A DNA stretch of 5,761 bases from Caulobacteraceae bacterium (lineage in GTDB: Bacteria > Pseudomonadota > Alphaproteobacteria > Caulobacterales > Caulobacteraceae): assembly GCA_028291305.1 (NCBI GenBank), contig JAQGII010000404.1:1-5761 (forward strand), in the 5' to 3' direction. Position numbers and translations under genes: made by a program. Positions 1-5,344 of the stretch are shown piece by piece. Position 1 is the stretch's first letter, and each line of letters opens with the position of its first letter. The notes below the pieces were generated by a model, which was given only the letters and a program-made list of their open reading frames with translations, did no database searches and was not told the DNA's origin.

Positions 1-1499
1 AGCGTGTCGGTTTCCCGTTCGGCCGCGCCGCCGCAGGCCGGGCAGGCGACATGCCGCCAGGTCGGGTGGCGCAGCAGCGGGTTGCCGGGCCGGTCGAACG
101 TGACGTCGTCCGGCAGGATCACCGGCAACTGGTCCTGCGGCACGGGCTGGGGACCGCATTTGTCGCAGTGGATCACCGGGATCGGGCAGCCCCAGTAGCG
201 CTGGCGCGACACGCCCCAGTCGCGCAGGCGGTAGACGGTGGCCCCCTGGCCCTGGCCCTGGCCCTCGATCCGCTCGATCGCGGCGGCCTTGCCGGCCTCG
301 ATGTCCAATCCGTCCAGGAAGCTGGAATTGTACAGCTTTCCAGGCCCGGTGTAGGCCTCGGTCCCGACCGAATAGGTCGCGGGGTCGGCGCCCGGCGGCA
401 GCACTACCGGCCGTACCGGCAGGCCATACTTGCGGGCGAAGTCCAGGTCGCGCTGGTCGTGCGCCGGGCAGGCGAAGATGGCGCCTGTGCCATAGTCCAT
501 CAGGATGAAGTTGGCGATCCAGACGCGCAGGCGAAGGGTCGGGTCGAGCGGGTGCTCGACTTCGAGGCCGGTGTCGTAGCCCAGCTTTTCGCCGGACTCG
601 ATGTCGGCCTCCGACGTGCCGCCCCGGCGGCAGTCCTCGACGAAGGCGGCGATACGCGGATCGGCGGCGGCCAGGCGCTCGGCCAGGGGATGGCCGGGGG
701 CGATGCCGACGAAGCTTGCGCCATACAGGGTGTCCGGCCGGGTGGTGTAGACCTCCAGGCCGTCCGCCAGGCCTTCGGGCGCGCCGCCGGCGAACTTGAA
801 GCGGAAGCGCAGGCCCCTGGACCGGCCGATCCAGTTCTCCTGCATCAGCCGCACCTTCTCAGGCCAGCGGTCCAGGCGGTCCAGGCCCTCGATCAGGGCG
901 TCGGCATAGTCGGTGATGCGCAGGAACCACTGGGTCAGCTTGCGCTTCTCGACCGGCGCGCCGGAGCGCCAGCCGCGCCCGTCGATCACCTGCTCGTTGG
1001 CCAGGACGGTGTTGTCCACCGGGTCCCAGTTGACCACGCCCTCCTTGCGGTAGGCGAGGCCCCGCTTCCACAGCTTGAGGAACCAGGCCTGCTGCTGGCC
1101 ATAGTATTCCGGGTCGCAGGTGGCGAATTCGCGCGACCAGTCGATCGACAGGCCCAGCCGCTTCAGCTCGGCCCGCATGCTGGCGATGTTGTCGTAGGTC
1201 CAGCCCTTGGGGTGGATGCCGCGCTCCATGGCGGCGTTCTCGGCCGGCATGCCGAATGCGTCCCAGCCCATCGGGTGCAGCACGTTGAAGCCGCGCGCGC
1301 GCTTGTAGAGCGCCACCACGTCGCCCAGGGCGAAGTTGAGCACATGGCCCATGTGGATGCGCCCCGACGGATAGGGGAAAATCTCCAGCACATAGTAGCG
1401 CTGCCGGCCGTCGTCGGCGTTGGACGCGGCAAAGGCGTCGGCCCGCTCCCAAGCGGCGCGCCATTTGGGCTCGGACTCCTTCGGATTGTAACGCGCCAT
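1..1499 (-). CDS. leuS: Leucyl-tRNA synthetase, N-terminal 499 codons (C-terminus beyond left edge)
   Basis: Class I aminoacyl-tRNA synthetase that charges tRNA-Leu with leucine in the cytoplasm. I translated the minus strand from the ATG at 1499-1497; the frame is open without a stop to position 1. The class I HIGH signature appears as HMGH at residues 49-52, preceded by FPYPSGRI. The CP1 editing domain shows TTRPDTLYG at 252-260 and [15 protein letters not shown] at 337-351, the segments that line the pocket hydrolysing misacylated tRNA. The segment after CP1 has [20 protein letters not shown] cysteine pair CDKC (445-448) and another CPAC (486-489) could hold a zinc ion, as in other LeuRS. 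The family is about 860 residues long, so the KMSKS loop, anticodon-binding and C-terminal domains lie outside the window. The gene follows the lipoprotein gene at 36 bases and has no strong ribosome binding site, which suggests co-transcription. Identification is certain. Confidence 0.98.
   Translation of the reverse strand, partial: MARYNPKESEPKWRAAWERADAFAASNADDGRQRYYVLEIFPYPSGRIHMGHVLNFALGDVVALYKRARGFNVLHPMGWDAFGMPAENAAMERGIHPKGWTYDNIASMRAELKRLGLSIDWSREFATCDPEYYGQQQAWFLKLWKRGLAYRKEGVVNWDPVDNTVLANEQVIDGRGWRSGAPVEKRKLTQWFLRITDYADALIEGLDRLDRWPEKVRLMQENWIGRSRGLRFRFKFAGGAPEGLADGLEVYTTRPDTLYGASFVGIAPGHPLAERLAAADPRIAAFVEDCRRGGTSEADIESGEKLGYDTGLEVEHPLDPTLRLRVWIANFILMDYGTGAIFACPAHDQRDLDFARKYGLPVRPVVLPPGADPATYSVGTEAYTGPGKLYNSSFLDGLDIEAGKAAAIERIEGQGQGQGATVYRLRDWGVSRQRYWGCPIPVIHCDKCGPQPVPQDQLPVILPDDVTFDRPGNPLLRHPTWRHVACPACGGAAERETDT
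244..265. repeat. Hexanucleotide tandem repeat (CCCTGG, 3.7 copies) inside leuS
   Basis: CCCTGG occurs three times in perfect tandem at 244-261, followed by CCCT. It is in frame with leuS and encodes Gly-Gln dipeptides (residues 413-419) in the linker just before the RLRDW motif. A six-base unit changes length without breaking the frame. Confidence 0.85.
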
Positions 1500-1535
1500 G
1501 AGGAACTAAGGCCTCTCGCGACCCGATGGAGGGAA

Positions 1536-2018
1536 CTAGCGGATGTTGGACAGGCGCAGCTGGCGCGCCCGGGTCAGGATCGAATTCTCGATGTCGACCT
1601 GGGTCTGGTTGGACGACGAGGACTCCGCCCAGTTGCCGTCGGCGCCCTTGACCTGCTTGAACACCGTCACGGTCAGGCCGTCGGCGCGCAGGCGGGTGTC
1701 CAGGATGTAGACGGTGGCCTTGAAGCGCTCGTCCGGCTTTTCCGGATTGGTGTACCAGTCGGTGATGATCACGCCGCCGTACGGGTCGGCCGACGCCAGG
1801 GGCATGAAGGCCAGGGTGTCGAGCGACGCGCGCCACAGATAGGCGTTGACGCCGATGCCGGCGACCGGAGGCGCAAGTGGCTTGCGGCCGAGGCCGAGGA
1901 AACCGCCGCCGCCGCCCGCGGAGTAGGCTTCGGGACCATTGGAGCGGTGTCCGCATGCGCCCAGAGAGAACAGGCCGATAGCCAGAAGGGCGACGGAGGC
2001 GCCACGCACCAAAGCCAT
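1536..2018 (-). CDS. DUF3576 family lipoprotein
   Basis: Predicted 160-residue lipoprotein whose function is not known. It begins with a classical lipoprotein signal: a basic start, a hydrophobic stretch (residues 7-18) and the lipobox L-G-A-C at 19-22, so Cys22 should be lipidated; Gly23 after it does not suggest inner-membrane retention. A glycine run (35-39) forms a flexible linker. The folded part, about residues 57-155, has the conserved DUF3576 features NAYLWRASLDTLAFMPLAS (58-76) and GGVIITDWY (81-89). I chose the ATG at 2018 because it puts the signal peptide at the N-terminus and has GGAG nine bases upstream; the frame is open further to 2120, but that adds no signal-like sequence. 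The gene directly precedes leuS in the same direction, and a candidate promoter sits about 80 bases upstream. Family recognition comes from memory of the motif, not a search. Confidence 0.85.
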   Translation of the reverse strand: MALVRGASVALLAIGLFSLGACGHRSNGPEAYSAGGGGGFLGLGRKPLAPPVAGIGVNAYLWRASLDTLAFMPLASADPYGGVIITDWYTNPEKPDERFKATVYILDTRLRADGLTVTVFKQVKGADGNWAESSSSNQTQVDIENSILTRARQLRLSNIR

Positions 2019-2027
2019 AGTTGTCAG

Positions 2028-2031
2028 CTCC
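2028..2031 (-). promoter_or_regulatory. Ribosome binding site of the DUF3576 lipoprotein gene
   Basis: GGAG on the minus strand with a nine-base gap to the ATG at 2018. It decides the start against the longer open frame that reaches 2120. Confidence 0.75.
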
Positions 2032-2094
2032 AAAACAATTTTTGCCCGCAACCCACAAGGTTGCACACAGCGGCCCCCCGGCAGCAAAGTCGCC

Positions 2095-2120
2095 TCTATA
2101 GCACGCGTTCCCTGACCCAA
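2095..2120 (-). promoter_or_regulatory. Candidate promoter for the DUF3576 lipoprotein-leuS unit
   Basis: On the minus strand TTGGGTC (2120-2114) is followed after 11 bases by GCTATAGA (2102-2095). This resembles the Caulobacter housekeeping pattern TTGAC-type / GCTANAWC with a 10-14 base gap. Transcription would start near 2088, giving a leader of about 70 bases. A GAATC site (2126-2130), the recognition sequence of the cell-cycle methylase CcrM in this group, lies five bases upstream of the -35 element. Called from pattern only. Confidence 0.5.
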
Positions 2121-2197
2121 AAGAGGAATCGCGTGGCGGCTGGGCCACAGACCTACGGCAAAGGCCGACTATCTGGGCTGTCGCGACGTTCGGACCA

Positions 2198-2225
2198 TTG
2201 ACCTCGACACGGACCGGCCTTTAAT
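2198..2225 (+). promoter_or_regulatory. ntrZ: Candidate sigma-70-type promoter for ntrZ
   Basis: TTGACC (2198-2203) and TTTAAT (2220-2225) are separated by 16 bases; each matches the general bacterial consensus at five of six positions. Transcription would start near 2232, inside a palindromic CCTAGG (2230-2235), leaving a leader of roughly 75 bases before the ATG at 2306. It is the best promoter match in the window. Confidence 0.6.
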
Positions 2226-2228
2226 CGA

Positions 2229-2240
2229 ACCTAGGACGTA
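2229..2240 (+). repeat. 12-base motif ACCTAGGMCGTA, copy 1 (ntrZ promoter)
   Basis: ACCTAGGACGTA spans the predicted ntrZ transcription start. It matches copy 2 at 5345-5356 in 11 of 12 bases and contains the palindrome CCTAGG. Significance is uncertain. Confidence 0.35.
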
Positions 2241-2305
2241 GCCGTCGAGCGCCGTGAAACCGGCGACAGCGCGGCGCGTTGGGGCAGAGGGCACTGGGTC
2301 TGGGC

Positions 2306-2698
2306 ATGACGAGCGTAAAGCTCATTGCGGCGATTGGCGCGCTGGCTCTTTCGGGAGCCCTGGCGACGATTGCCCATGCCGATCCCCTGATCACCGATCC
2401 GACCAAGGCCGCCCTGGCGGACCGCAACCAATGGGGCCCGCAGGCCGGCTCGCACAAAACCTTCGAGTGGGACAATTCCAAGAGCCGCTGGGGCCTGAGG
2501 CTGGACTTCGACCAGCCGGGCGCCCGCGAGATGGACCTGAACAACGTCCAGGCCGGCGCCTACTACAAGGTCACCCCTTCGCTGCGCGTGGGCGGGGTGG
2601 TGTCGCTGGGCGACCCGTCGACCATCGTCCCGCGCCCGGATGTGGCGCCGCAGGCCGCCGCCCCCCGCGTGCGCCTCGAGACCGCCTTCAAGTTCTAG
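2306..2698 (+). CDS. ntrZ: NtrZ family periplasmic regulatory protein
   Basis: A 130-residue exported protein. In Caulobacter, NtrZ is described as a periplasmic protein that modulates the NtrY sensor kinase of the NtrY-NtrX system. Residues 1-25 form a clear signal peptide (Lys5, hydrophobic 6-22, A-H-A cleavage site before Asp26). The mature part contains FEWDNSKSRWGLRLD (53-67), REM (74-76), the beta-rich VQAGAYYKVTPSLRVGG (81-97), SLGD (100-103) and the C-terminal RLETAFKF. I recall this pattern as typical of the family. The ATG at 2306 is chosen because it starts the signal peptide directly; a TTG at 2279 would add nine residues. No good ribosome binding site is visible for either (AGAGGG at 2286-2291 is 14 bases away). 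The stop overlaps that of the next gene by four bases. The main uncertainty is the family name; export is clear. Confidence 0.77.
   Translation: MTSVKLIAAIGALALSGALATIAHADPLITDPTKAALADRNQWGPQAGSHKTFEWDNSKSRWGLRLDFDQPGAREMDLNNVQAGAYYKVTPSLRVGGVVSLGDPSTIVPRPDVAPQAAAPRVRLETAFKF
2695..2698. other. Shared convergent stop codons (CTAG): ntrZ / ThiE-like gene
   Basis: The palindrome CTAG supplies TAG on the plus strand (2696-2698) for ntrZ and TAG on the minus strand (2697-2695) for the ThiE-like gene. There is no spacer between the two coding regions. Confidence 0.95.
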
Positions 2699-3324
2699 GA
2701 CCGAAGCGCGGCGGCGAGAGCCGCCGCCATCGCCAGACCCGCCGCCCCCGAGCCGAGCAGCCTGGGGGCGTTTTTCGTGTGCACGCCGCCAAGCGCATAG
2801 ACCGGCAGGCCCGCCTGGCGGACCAGGGCGGCGAAGCGCACCGAACCCAGAGGCCGCCCGGCCGAGGGGCTGGCGCTGTTGAACACCGCGGACAGCAGGG
2901 CCGCGTCGGCGCCGGCGATCCTGGCGCGGCGCAGGGCCGGCAGCGAATGGGCGGCCACGGTGACGATGACGCCCGGCCGGGCCCGCTTCAGGGCGCCGGC
3001 GCGATGGGCCAGGCGTTCGGGCAGATGAACCCCGGCGCCCGGCGCCCGCACCGCGTCCGCGCCGATCAACAGGGTCTGGCCCCGCGCGTGGGCGATCCGG
3101 GCCAGGCGACGGGCGGTCTCACCGGCCTTGGCGGCGCCGAAGGCGCGGTAGATCAGGCCCGATCCGCGAGGCAGGCGCCCGGCCAGGGCCTCGATGTGGG
3201 GGGTGCGGTCGGGGTCGCTGACCAGGATCAAAGGCGGCAGGCCGGCAGATCCGGGGTTTCGGCGCACGGCGGCGCGGCTTAGCGTCCGCCCCACCCGCAG
3301 CAGCCGCTCCAGATCCTTGCCCAA
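2695..3324 (-). CDS. Thiamine phosphate synthase-like (ThiE/TenI family) TIM-barrel protein
   Basis: A 209-residue protein of the ThiE/TenI TIM-barrel family. ThiE proper joins HMP-pyrophosphate and thiazole phosphate to give thiamine phosphate. Visible family features are the first beta strand LILVSD (32-37), GVHLPER (98-104), the strand and loop VTVAAHS (121-127), the region DAALLSAVFNSASPSAG (140-156), and the phosphate-binding ALGGV (177-181) and GAAGLA (193-198) segments. Several canonical catalytic features are missing: the Q-x-R-x-K strand is replaced by LIYRAFG, the metal-binding N-D pair by LLIGAD, and the TK after the flexible loop by SPSAG. Catalysis of the ThiE reaction is therefore doubtful. 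The start is TTG at 3324, supported by GGGAG six bases upstream; GTG at 3294 is an alternative. It is divergent from yggS with start codons sharing one base, and convergent with ntrZ. Confidence 0.8.
   Translation of the reverse strand: MGKDLERLLRVGRTLSRAAVRRNPGSAGLPPLILVSDPDRTPHIEALAGRLPRGSGLIYRAFGAAKAGETARRLARIAHARGQTLLIGADAVRAPGAGVHLPERLAHRAGALKRARPGVIVTVAAHSLPALRRARIAGADAALLSAVFNSASPSAGRPLGSVRFAALVRQAGLPVYALGGVHTKNAPRLLGSGAAGLAMAAALAAALRS
2743..2775 (+). terminator. Intrinsic terminator for ntrZ, inside the opposing gene
   Basis: A perfect seven-base-pair stem, CGCCCCC (2743-2749) and GGGGGCG (2764-2770), with a 14-base loop, runs directly into TTTTT (2771-2775). It begins 45 bases after the ntrZ stop and has the textbook form of a rho-independent terminator on the plus strand. 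It lies wholly inside the 3' part of the ThiE-like gene, covering its conserved segment around residues 184-194 (KNAPRLLGSGA). Confidence 0.7.
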
Positions 3325-4001
3325 TGACCGCTCCCGAGTTCGATTCCGCCGCCGCCCGCCAGGCCATCCTGGACCGTATCGCCGCGGCGGCGAAGGCCGC
3401 CGGCCGCGCGGCGGGAGATGTGACCCTGGTGGCGGTGTCCAAGCAACAGCCCTGGGAGCGGATCGCCCCGGTCCTGGCCGCCGGCCAGACGATTTTCGGC
3501 GAGAACCGGGTGCAGGAGGCGCAGACGCGCTGGGCCGGCCGGCGGGCGGAGCAGGCAGCGCCCCTCGAACTGCGCCTGATCGGACCGCTGCAGACCAACA
3601 AGGCGCGCGAGGCGCTGGAGCTGTTCGACGTGATCGAGACGGTGGACCGGCCCAAACTGGCGCGGGTGCTGGCCGAGGAGATCCAGCGGGCCGGCCGCGC
3701 GCCGCGCCTCTATGTGCAGGTGAACACGGGCGAGGAGGCGCAGAAGGCCGGGGTCGTCCCGCCTGACGCCGACGCCTTCATCGCCGCCTGCCGCGGCGAA
3801 CACGGCCTGGCCGTCGAAGGGCTGATGTGCATCCCGCCGCAGGGCGAGCCCGCCGGGCCCCACTTCGCCCTGCTGGCCAGGATCGCCGCGCGCAACGGGG
3901 TGCCCAGGCTGTCGATGGGCATGAGCGCCGACTTCGAGACCGCGGTCCGCTTCGGCGCCACCTCGGTGCGGGTGGGCTCGGCCCTGTTCGGGTCGCGCTA
4001 G
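3324..4001 (+). CDS. yggS: YggS/PLPBP family pyridoxal phosphate homeostasis protein
   Basis: A 225-residue cytoplasmic PLP-binding protein that buffers free pyridoxal phosphate and supports PLP-dependent enzymes; it has an alanine-racemase-like TIM barrel but no known catalytic turnover. Lys40 in VAVSK (36-40) is the expected Schiff-base residue. Family motifs follow in order: FGENRVQEA (58-66), LRLIGPLQTNK (83-93), YVQVNTGEEAQKAGV in the middle, GLMCIPP, and the phosphate-binding C-terminal LSMGMSADFETA (196-207) with VRVGSALFG. The usual His before IG-x-LQ is Arg84 here, a mild deviation. Length is exactly typical. No Shine-Dalgarno sequence precedes the ATG (bases before it are CCAGATCCTTGCCCA), so the transcript may be leaderless or start within the divergent gene. 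Its stop overlaps that of the L,D-transpeptidase gene. Identification is firm. Confidence 0.96.
   Translation: MTAPEFDSAAARQAILDRIAAAAKAAGRAAGDVTLVAVSKQQPWERIAPVLAAGQTIFGENRVQEAQTRWAGRRAEQAAPLELRLIGPLQTNKAREALELFDVIETVDRPKLARVLAEEIQRAGRAPRLYVQVNTGEEAQKAGVVPPDADAFIAACRGEHGLAVEGLMCIPPQGEPAGPHFALLARIAARNGVPRLSMGMSADFETAVRFGATSVRVGSALFGSR
3331..3335 (-). promoter_or_regulatory. Ribosome binding site for the TTG start of the ThiE-like gene
   Basis: GGGAG on the minus strand, six bases before TTG 3324-3322. It lies within the first codons of yggS, so one stretch codes on one strand and recruits ribosomes on the other. It is the main argument for the TTG start. Confidence 0.65.
3998..4001. other. 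Shared convergent stop codons (CTAG): yggS / L,D-transpeptidase gene
   Basis: As at the ntrZ end, a single CTAG gives TAG to the plus-strand gene (3999-4001) and TAG to the minus-strand gene (4000-3998). No terminator with a T-run is visible downstream on either strand; GCCCGGCCGGGC (4022-4033) is a loopless palindrome. Confidence 0.95.
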
Positions 4002-4513
4002 GCCTTGATCTGCAGCGCGTCGCCCGGCCGGGCCACGGCCAGCATAGCTTCCAGGTCGCCCCGCGCCAGGGCCACGCAGCCCTCGGTGGGGGTGAAACCG
4101 TCCCGCGCCAGGTGCAGGAAGATGGCCGAGCCCAGGCCCGGCGCCGGCGGATCGTCGTTGTGGCCGAGAACCACCACCAGGTCGTAGACGTCGTCGTCGC
4201 GCCACATCCGCTCGGCGCTGGCCGGATAGGGCAGCGTCACCGGGCGGTTGTAGGCCGGATCGTCCGGCGCGTCGCACCAGCCGTCGCCGGGGGCGATGGC
4301 GGACGCCGGCAGGGCCGTGCGCGGCGGCGGTCCCTTGTCCGGGCGGTAGAGCACCCGGCGCAGCGGCCAGGTCCCGACCGGGCTGGCGCCATCGCCTTCG
4401 CGCTTGGCGGCGGCCGGCAGGATCCCGCCGCGGCCGAGCGCGGCGCGGGCGCCATGTCCCGGCCACATCACGCGTCCACTACCGTCCTCCGCCGTAAAAG
4501 CGGTGAAAATCAT
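3998..4513 (-). CDS. L,D-transpeptidase (YkuD domain) family protein
   Basis: A 171-residue protein consisting essentially of one YkuD domain. Such enzymes form 3-3 peptidoglycan cross-links or attach proteins to the wall through a catalytic cysteine. The signature is complete: HN at 118-119, GSAIFLH with His134, and PTEGCVAL with the nucleophile Cys146. The N-terminal half has KREGDGASPVGTWPLRRV (37-54), also typical of this subgroup. The ATG at 4513 is chosen because MIFTAF aligns with the usual short N-terminus; GGA ten bases upstream is a weak ribosome binding site, and the frame stays open upstream to 4906 over cenR. No signal peptide or membrane segment is visible at this start or upstream, although the substrate is periplasmic. 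The gene is divergent from the envelope regulator cenR across 91 bases, which fits an envelope role and possible shared control. Confidence 0.9.
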   Translation of the reverse strand: MIFTAFTAEDGSGRVMWPGHGARAALGRGGILPAAAKREGDGASPVGTWPLRRVLYRPDKGPPPRTALPASAIAPGDGWCDAPDDPAYNRPVTLPYPASAERMWRDDDVYDLVVVLGHNDDPPAPGLGSAIFLHLARDGFTPTEGCVALARGDLEAMLAVARPGDALQIKA

Positions 4514-4604
4514 AGGTTTGGCATCCAAGCCCGGTCCGGAGCTTTCCATCGCTTCGGGGCTTTCCCTTTGCCAAGCAGGTCCCAAGCGGTGCATGTTTTC
4601 AGCC
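4514..4604. promoter_or_regulatory. Divergent regulatory region between the L,D-transpeptidase gene and cenR
   Basis: These 91 bases must hold the signals for both genes unless promoters lie in the coding regions. CCAAGC occurs at 4525, 4571 and 4582, each followed within three bases by GGT. GCTTTCC occurs at 4541 and 4559, 18 bases apart. TTGGCA (-35-like) occurs on the plus strand at 4518-4523 and on the minus strand at 4574-4569, but neither has a convincing -10 partner. TTGG-CAT-CCAA (4518-4528) is a short inverted repeat. No promoter can be assigned with confidence. Confidence 0.4.
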
Positions 4605-5291
4605 ATGGCGCAATCCAAGACAGTCCTCATCGTCGACGACGACACCGAGCTCCGGGGAGCCCTCGCCGAACAGCTCGAACTCGACGAGCAATTCATCGTC
4701 CACCAGGCGGGCGCCGGCGAGGCCGGGGTCCGCATGGCCCAGGAGAAGCGGCCGGACCTGGTGCTGCTGGATGTCGACCTGCCCGACATCGACGGCCGCG
4801 AGGCCTGCCGGCGCATGCGCGCGGCGGGGGTCGCCGCGCCGATCATCATGCTGACGGCGGCGTCCGGCGACCAGGACACCATCGGCGGCCTGGAGGCCGG
4901 AGCCAACGACTACGTCACCAAGCCGTTCAGGTTCGCCGTGCTGCTGGCCCGCATCCGCGCCCAGCTGCGCAGCCACGAACAGTCCGAGGACGCGGTGTTC
5001 CGGCTGGGCCCCTACGAGTTCCGCCCGGCGGCCAAGGTGCTGGTGGACGAGCGGCAGAAGAAGATCCGGCTGACGGAAAAAGAGACCAGCATCCTCAAAT
5101 ACCTCTACCGCGCCGGCGAGAAGCCGGTGGCGCGCGACGAGCTGCTGACCGAGGTGTGGGGCTACAACGCCGGCGTCACCACCCACACCCTGGAAACCCA
5201 CGTCTACCGCCTGCGCCAGAAGATCGAGCCCGACCCGACCAACGCCCGGCTGCTGCTGACCGAGGCCGGCGGGTACCGGCTGCAGCCTTAG
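4605..5291 (+). CDS. cenR: OmpR-family response regulator CenR (cell envelope regulator)
   Basis: A 228-residue DNA-binding response regulator. CenR is the partner of histidine kinase CenK and is essential for envelope integrity in Caulobacter; no kinase gene lies in this window, as expected. The receiver domain (about 5-120) has the acidic triad start VDDD (10-13), phospho-acceptor Asp56 in LLDVDLPDIDG (54-64), Thr84 in MLTAAS and Lys106 in TKPF. A short linker leads to a winged-helix domain (about 130-228) with LTEKETSILKYLYRAG, ELLTEVWGYNAGVTTHTLETH (recognition region) and the C-terminal TEAGGYRLQP. The sequence closely follows my memory of Caulobacter CenR, including SKTVLIVDDDTELRGALAEQ near the N-terminus. 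I chose ATG 4605 (MAQSKT) by family start; ATG 4593 would add MFSA, and AGG at 4577-4579 is 13 bases from it. Ribosome binding is weak in both cases. Confidence 0.93.
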   Translation: MAQSKTVLIVDDDTELRGALAEQLELDEQFIVHQAGAGEAGVRMAQEKRPDLVLLDVDLPDIDGREACRRMRAAGVAAPIIMLTAASGDQDTIGGLEAGANDYVTKPFRFAVLLARIRAQLRSHEQSEDAVFRLGPYEFRPAAKVLVDERQKKIRLTEKETSILKYLYRAGEKPVARDELLTEVWGYNAGVTTHTLETHVYRLRQKIEPDPTNARLLLTEAGGYRLQP

Positions 5292-5344
5292 GCGTTCTGG
5301 CGACGGCGTCCTCCTCCCGTTCCGCTGCCGCTACCCAGGGGACG

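Larger units (their letters stand above)
2019..2305. other. Divergent intergenic region between the DUF3576 gene and ntrZ
   Basis: No coding sequence is supported in these 287 bases. They hold the two outward-facing promoter candidates and a small hairpin in the presumed ntrZ leader: CGCCG (2250-2254), loop TGAAAC, CGGCG (2261-2265), without a T-run, so not a terminator. I see no riboswitch-like structure. Confidence 0.7.

Noticed and set aside
1536..2120. Longer start for the lipoprotein gene at 2120
   Set aside because: It would bury the lipoprotein signal peptide 34 residues inside and would start within the predicted promoter region; the ATG at 2018 has GGAG at a good distance.
859..2148. 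429-codon open frame on the minus strand
   Set aside because: Out of frame with leuS and the lipoprotein gene, crosses their boundary, and reads as Arg/Pro/Gly-rich low-complexity sequence typical of shadow frames.
51..2201. 716-codon open frame on the plus strand opposite leuS and the lipoprotein gene
   Set aside because: It uses the same triplets as leuS read in reverse, so it is interrupted only where leuS would use TTA, CTA or TCA, which are rare codons in G+C-rich DNA. The protein has no family motif, and leuS is unmistakable on the other strand.
2250..2265. Hairpin CGCCG-TGAAAC-CGGCG in the ntrZ leader as riboswitch or attenuator
   Set aside because: Only five base pairs, no T-run and no larger conserved structure; short GC hairpins are expected in this composition.
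2254..3282. 342-codon open frame on the plus strand over ntrZ and the ThiE-like gene
   Set aside because: Low-complexity Gly/Arg/Ala-rich product, crosses two well-supported genes, and has no motif.
4022..4033. Palindrome GCCCGGCCGGGC after yggS as terminator
   Set aside because: It has no loop and no following T-run, and lies within codons of the L,D-transpeptidase gene.
3279..4466. 395-codon open frame on the minus strand over yggS and the L,D-transpeptidase gene
   Set aside because: Shadow of yggS and frame-shifted relative to the YkuD domain; no conserved motif.
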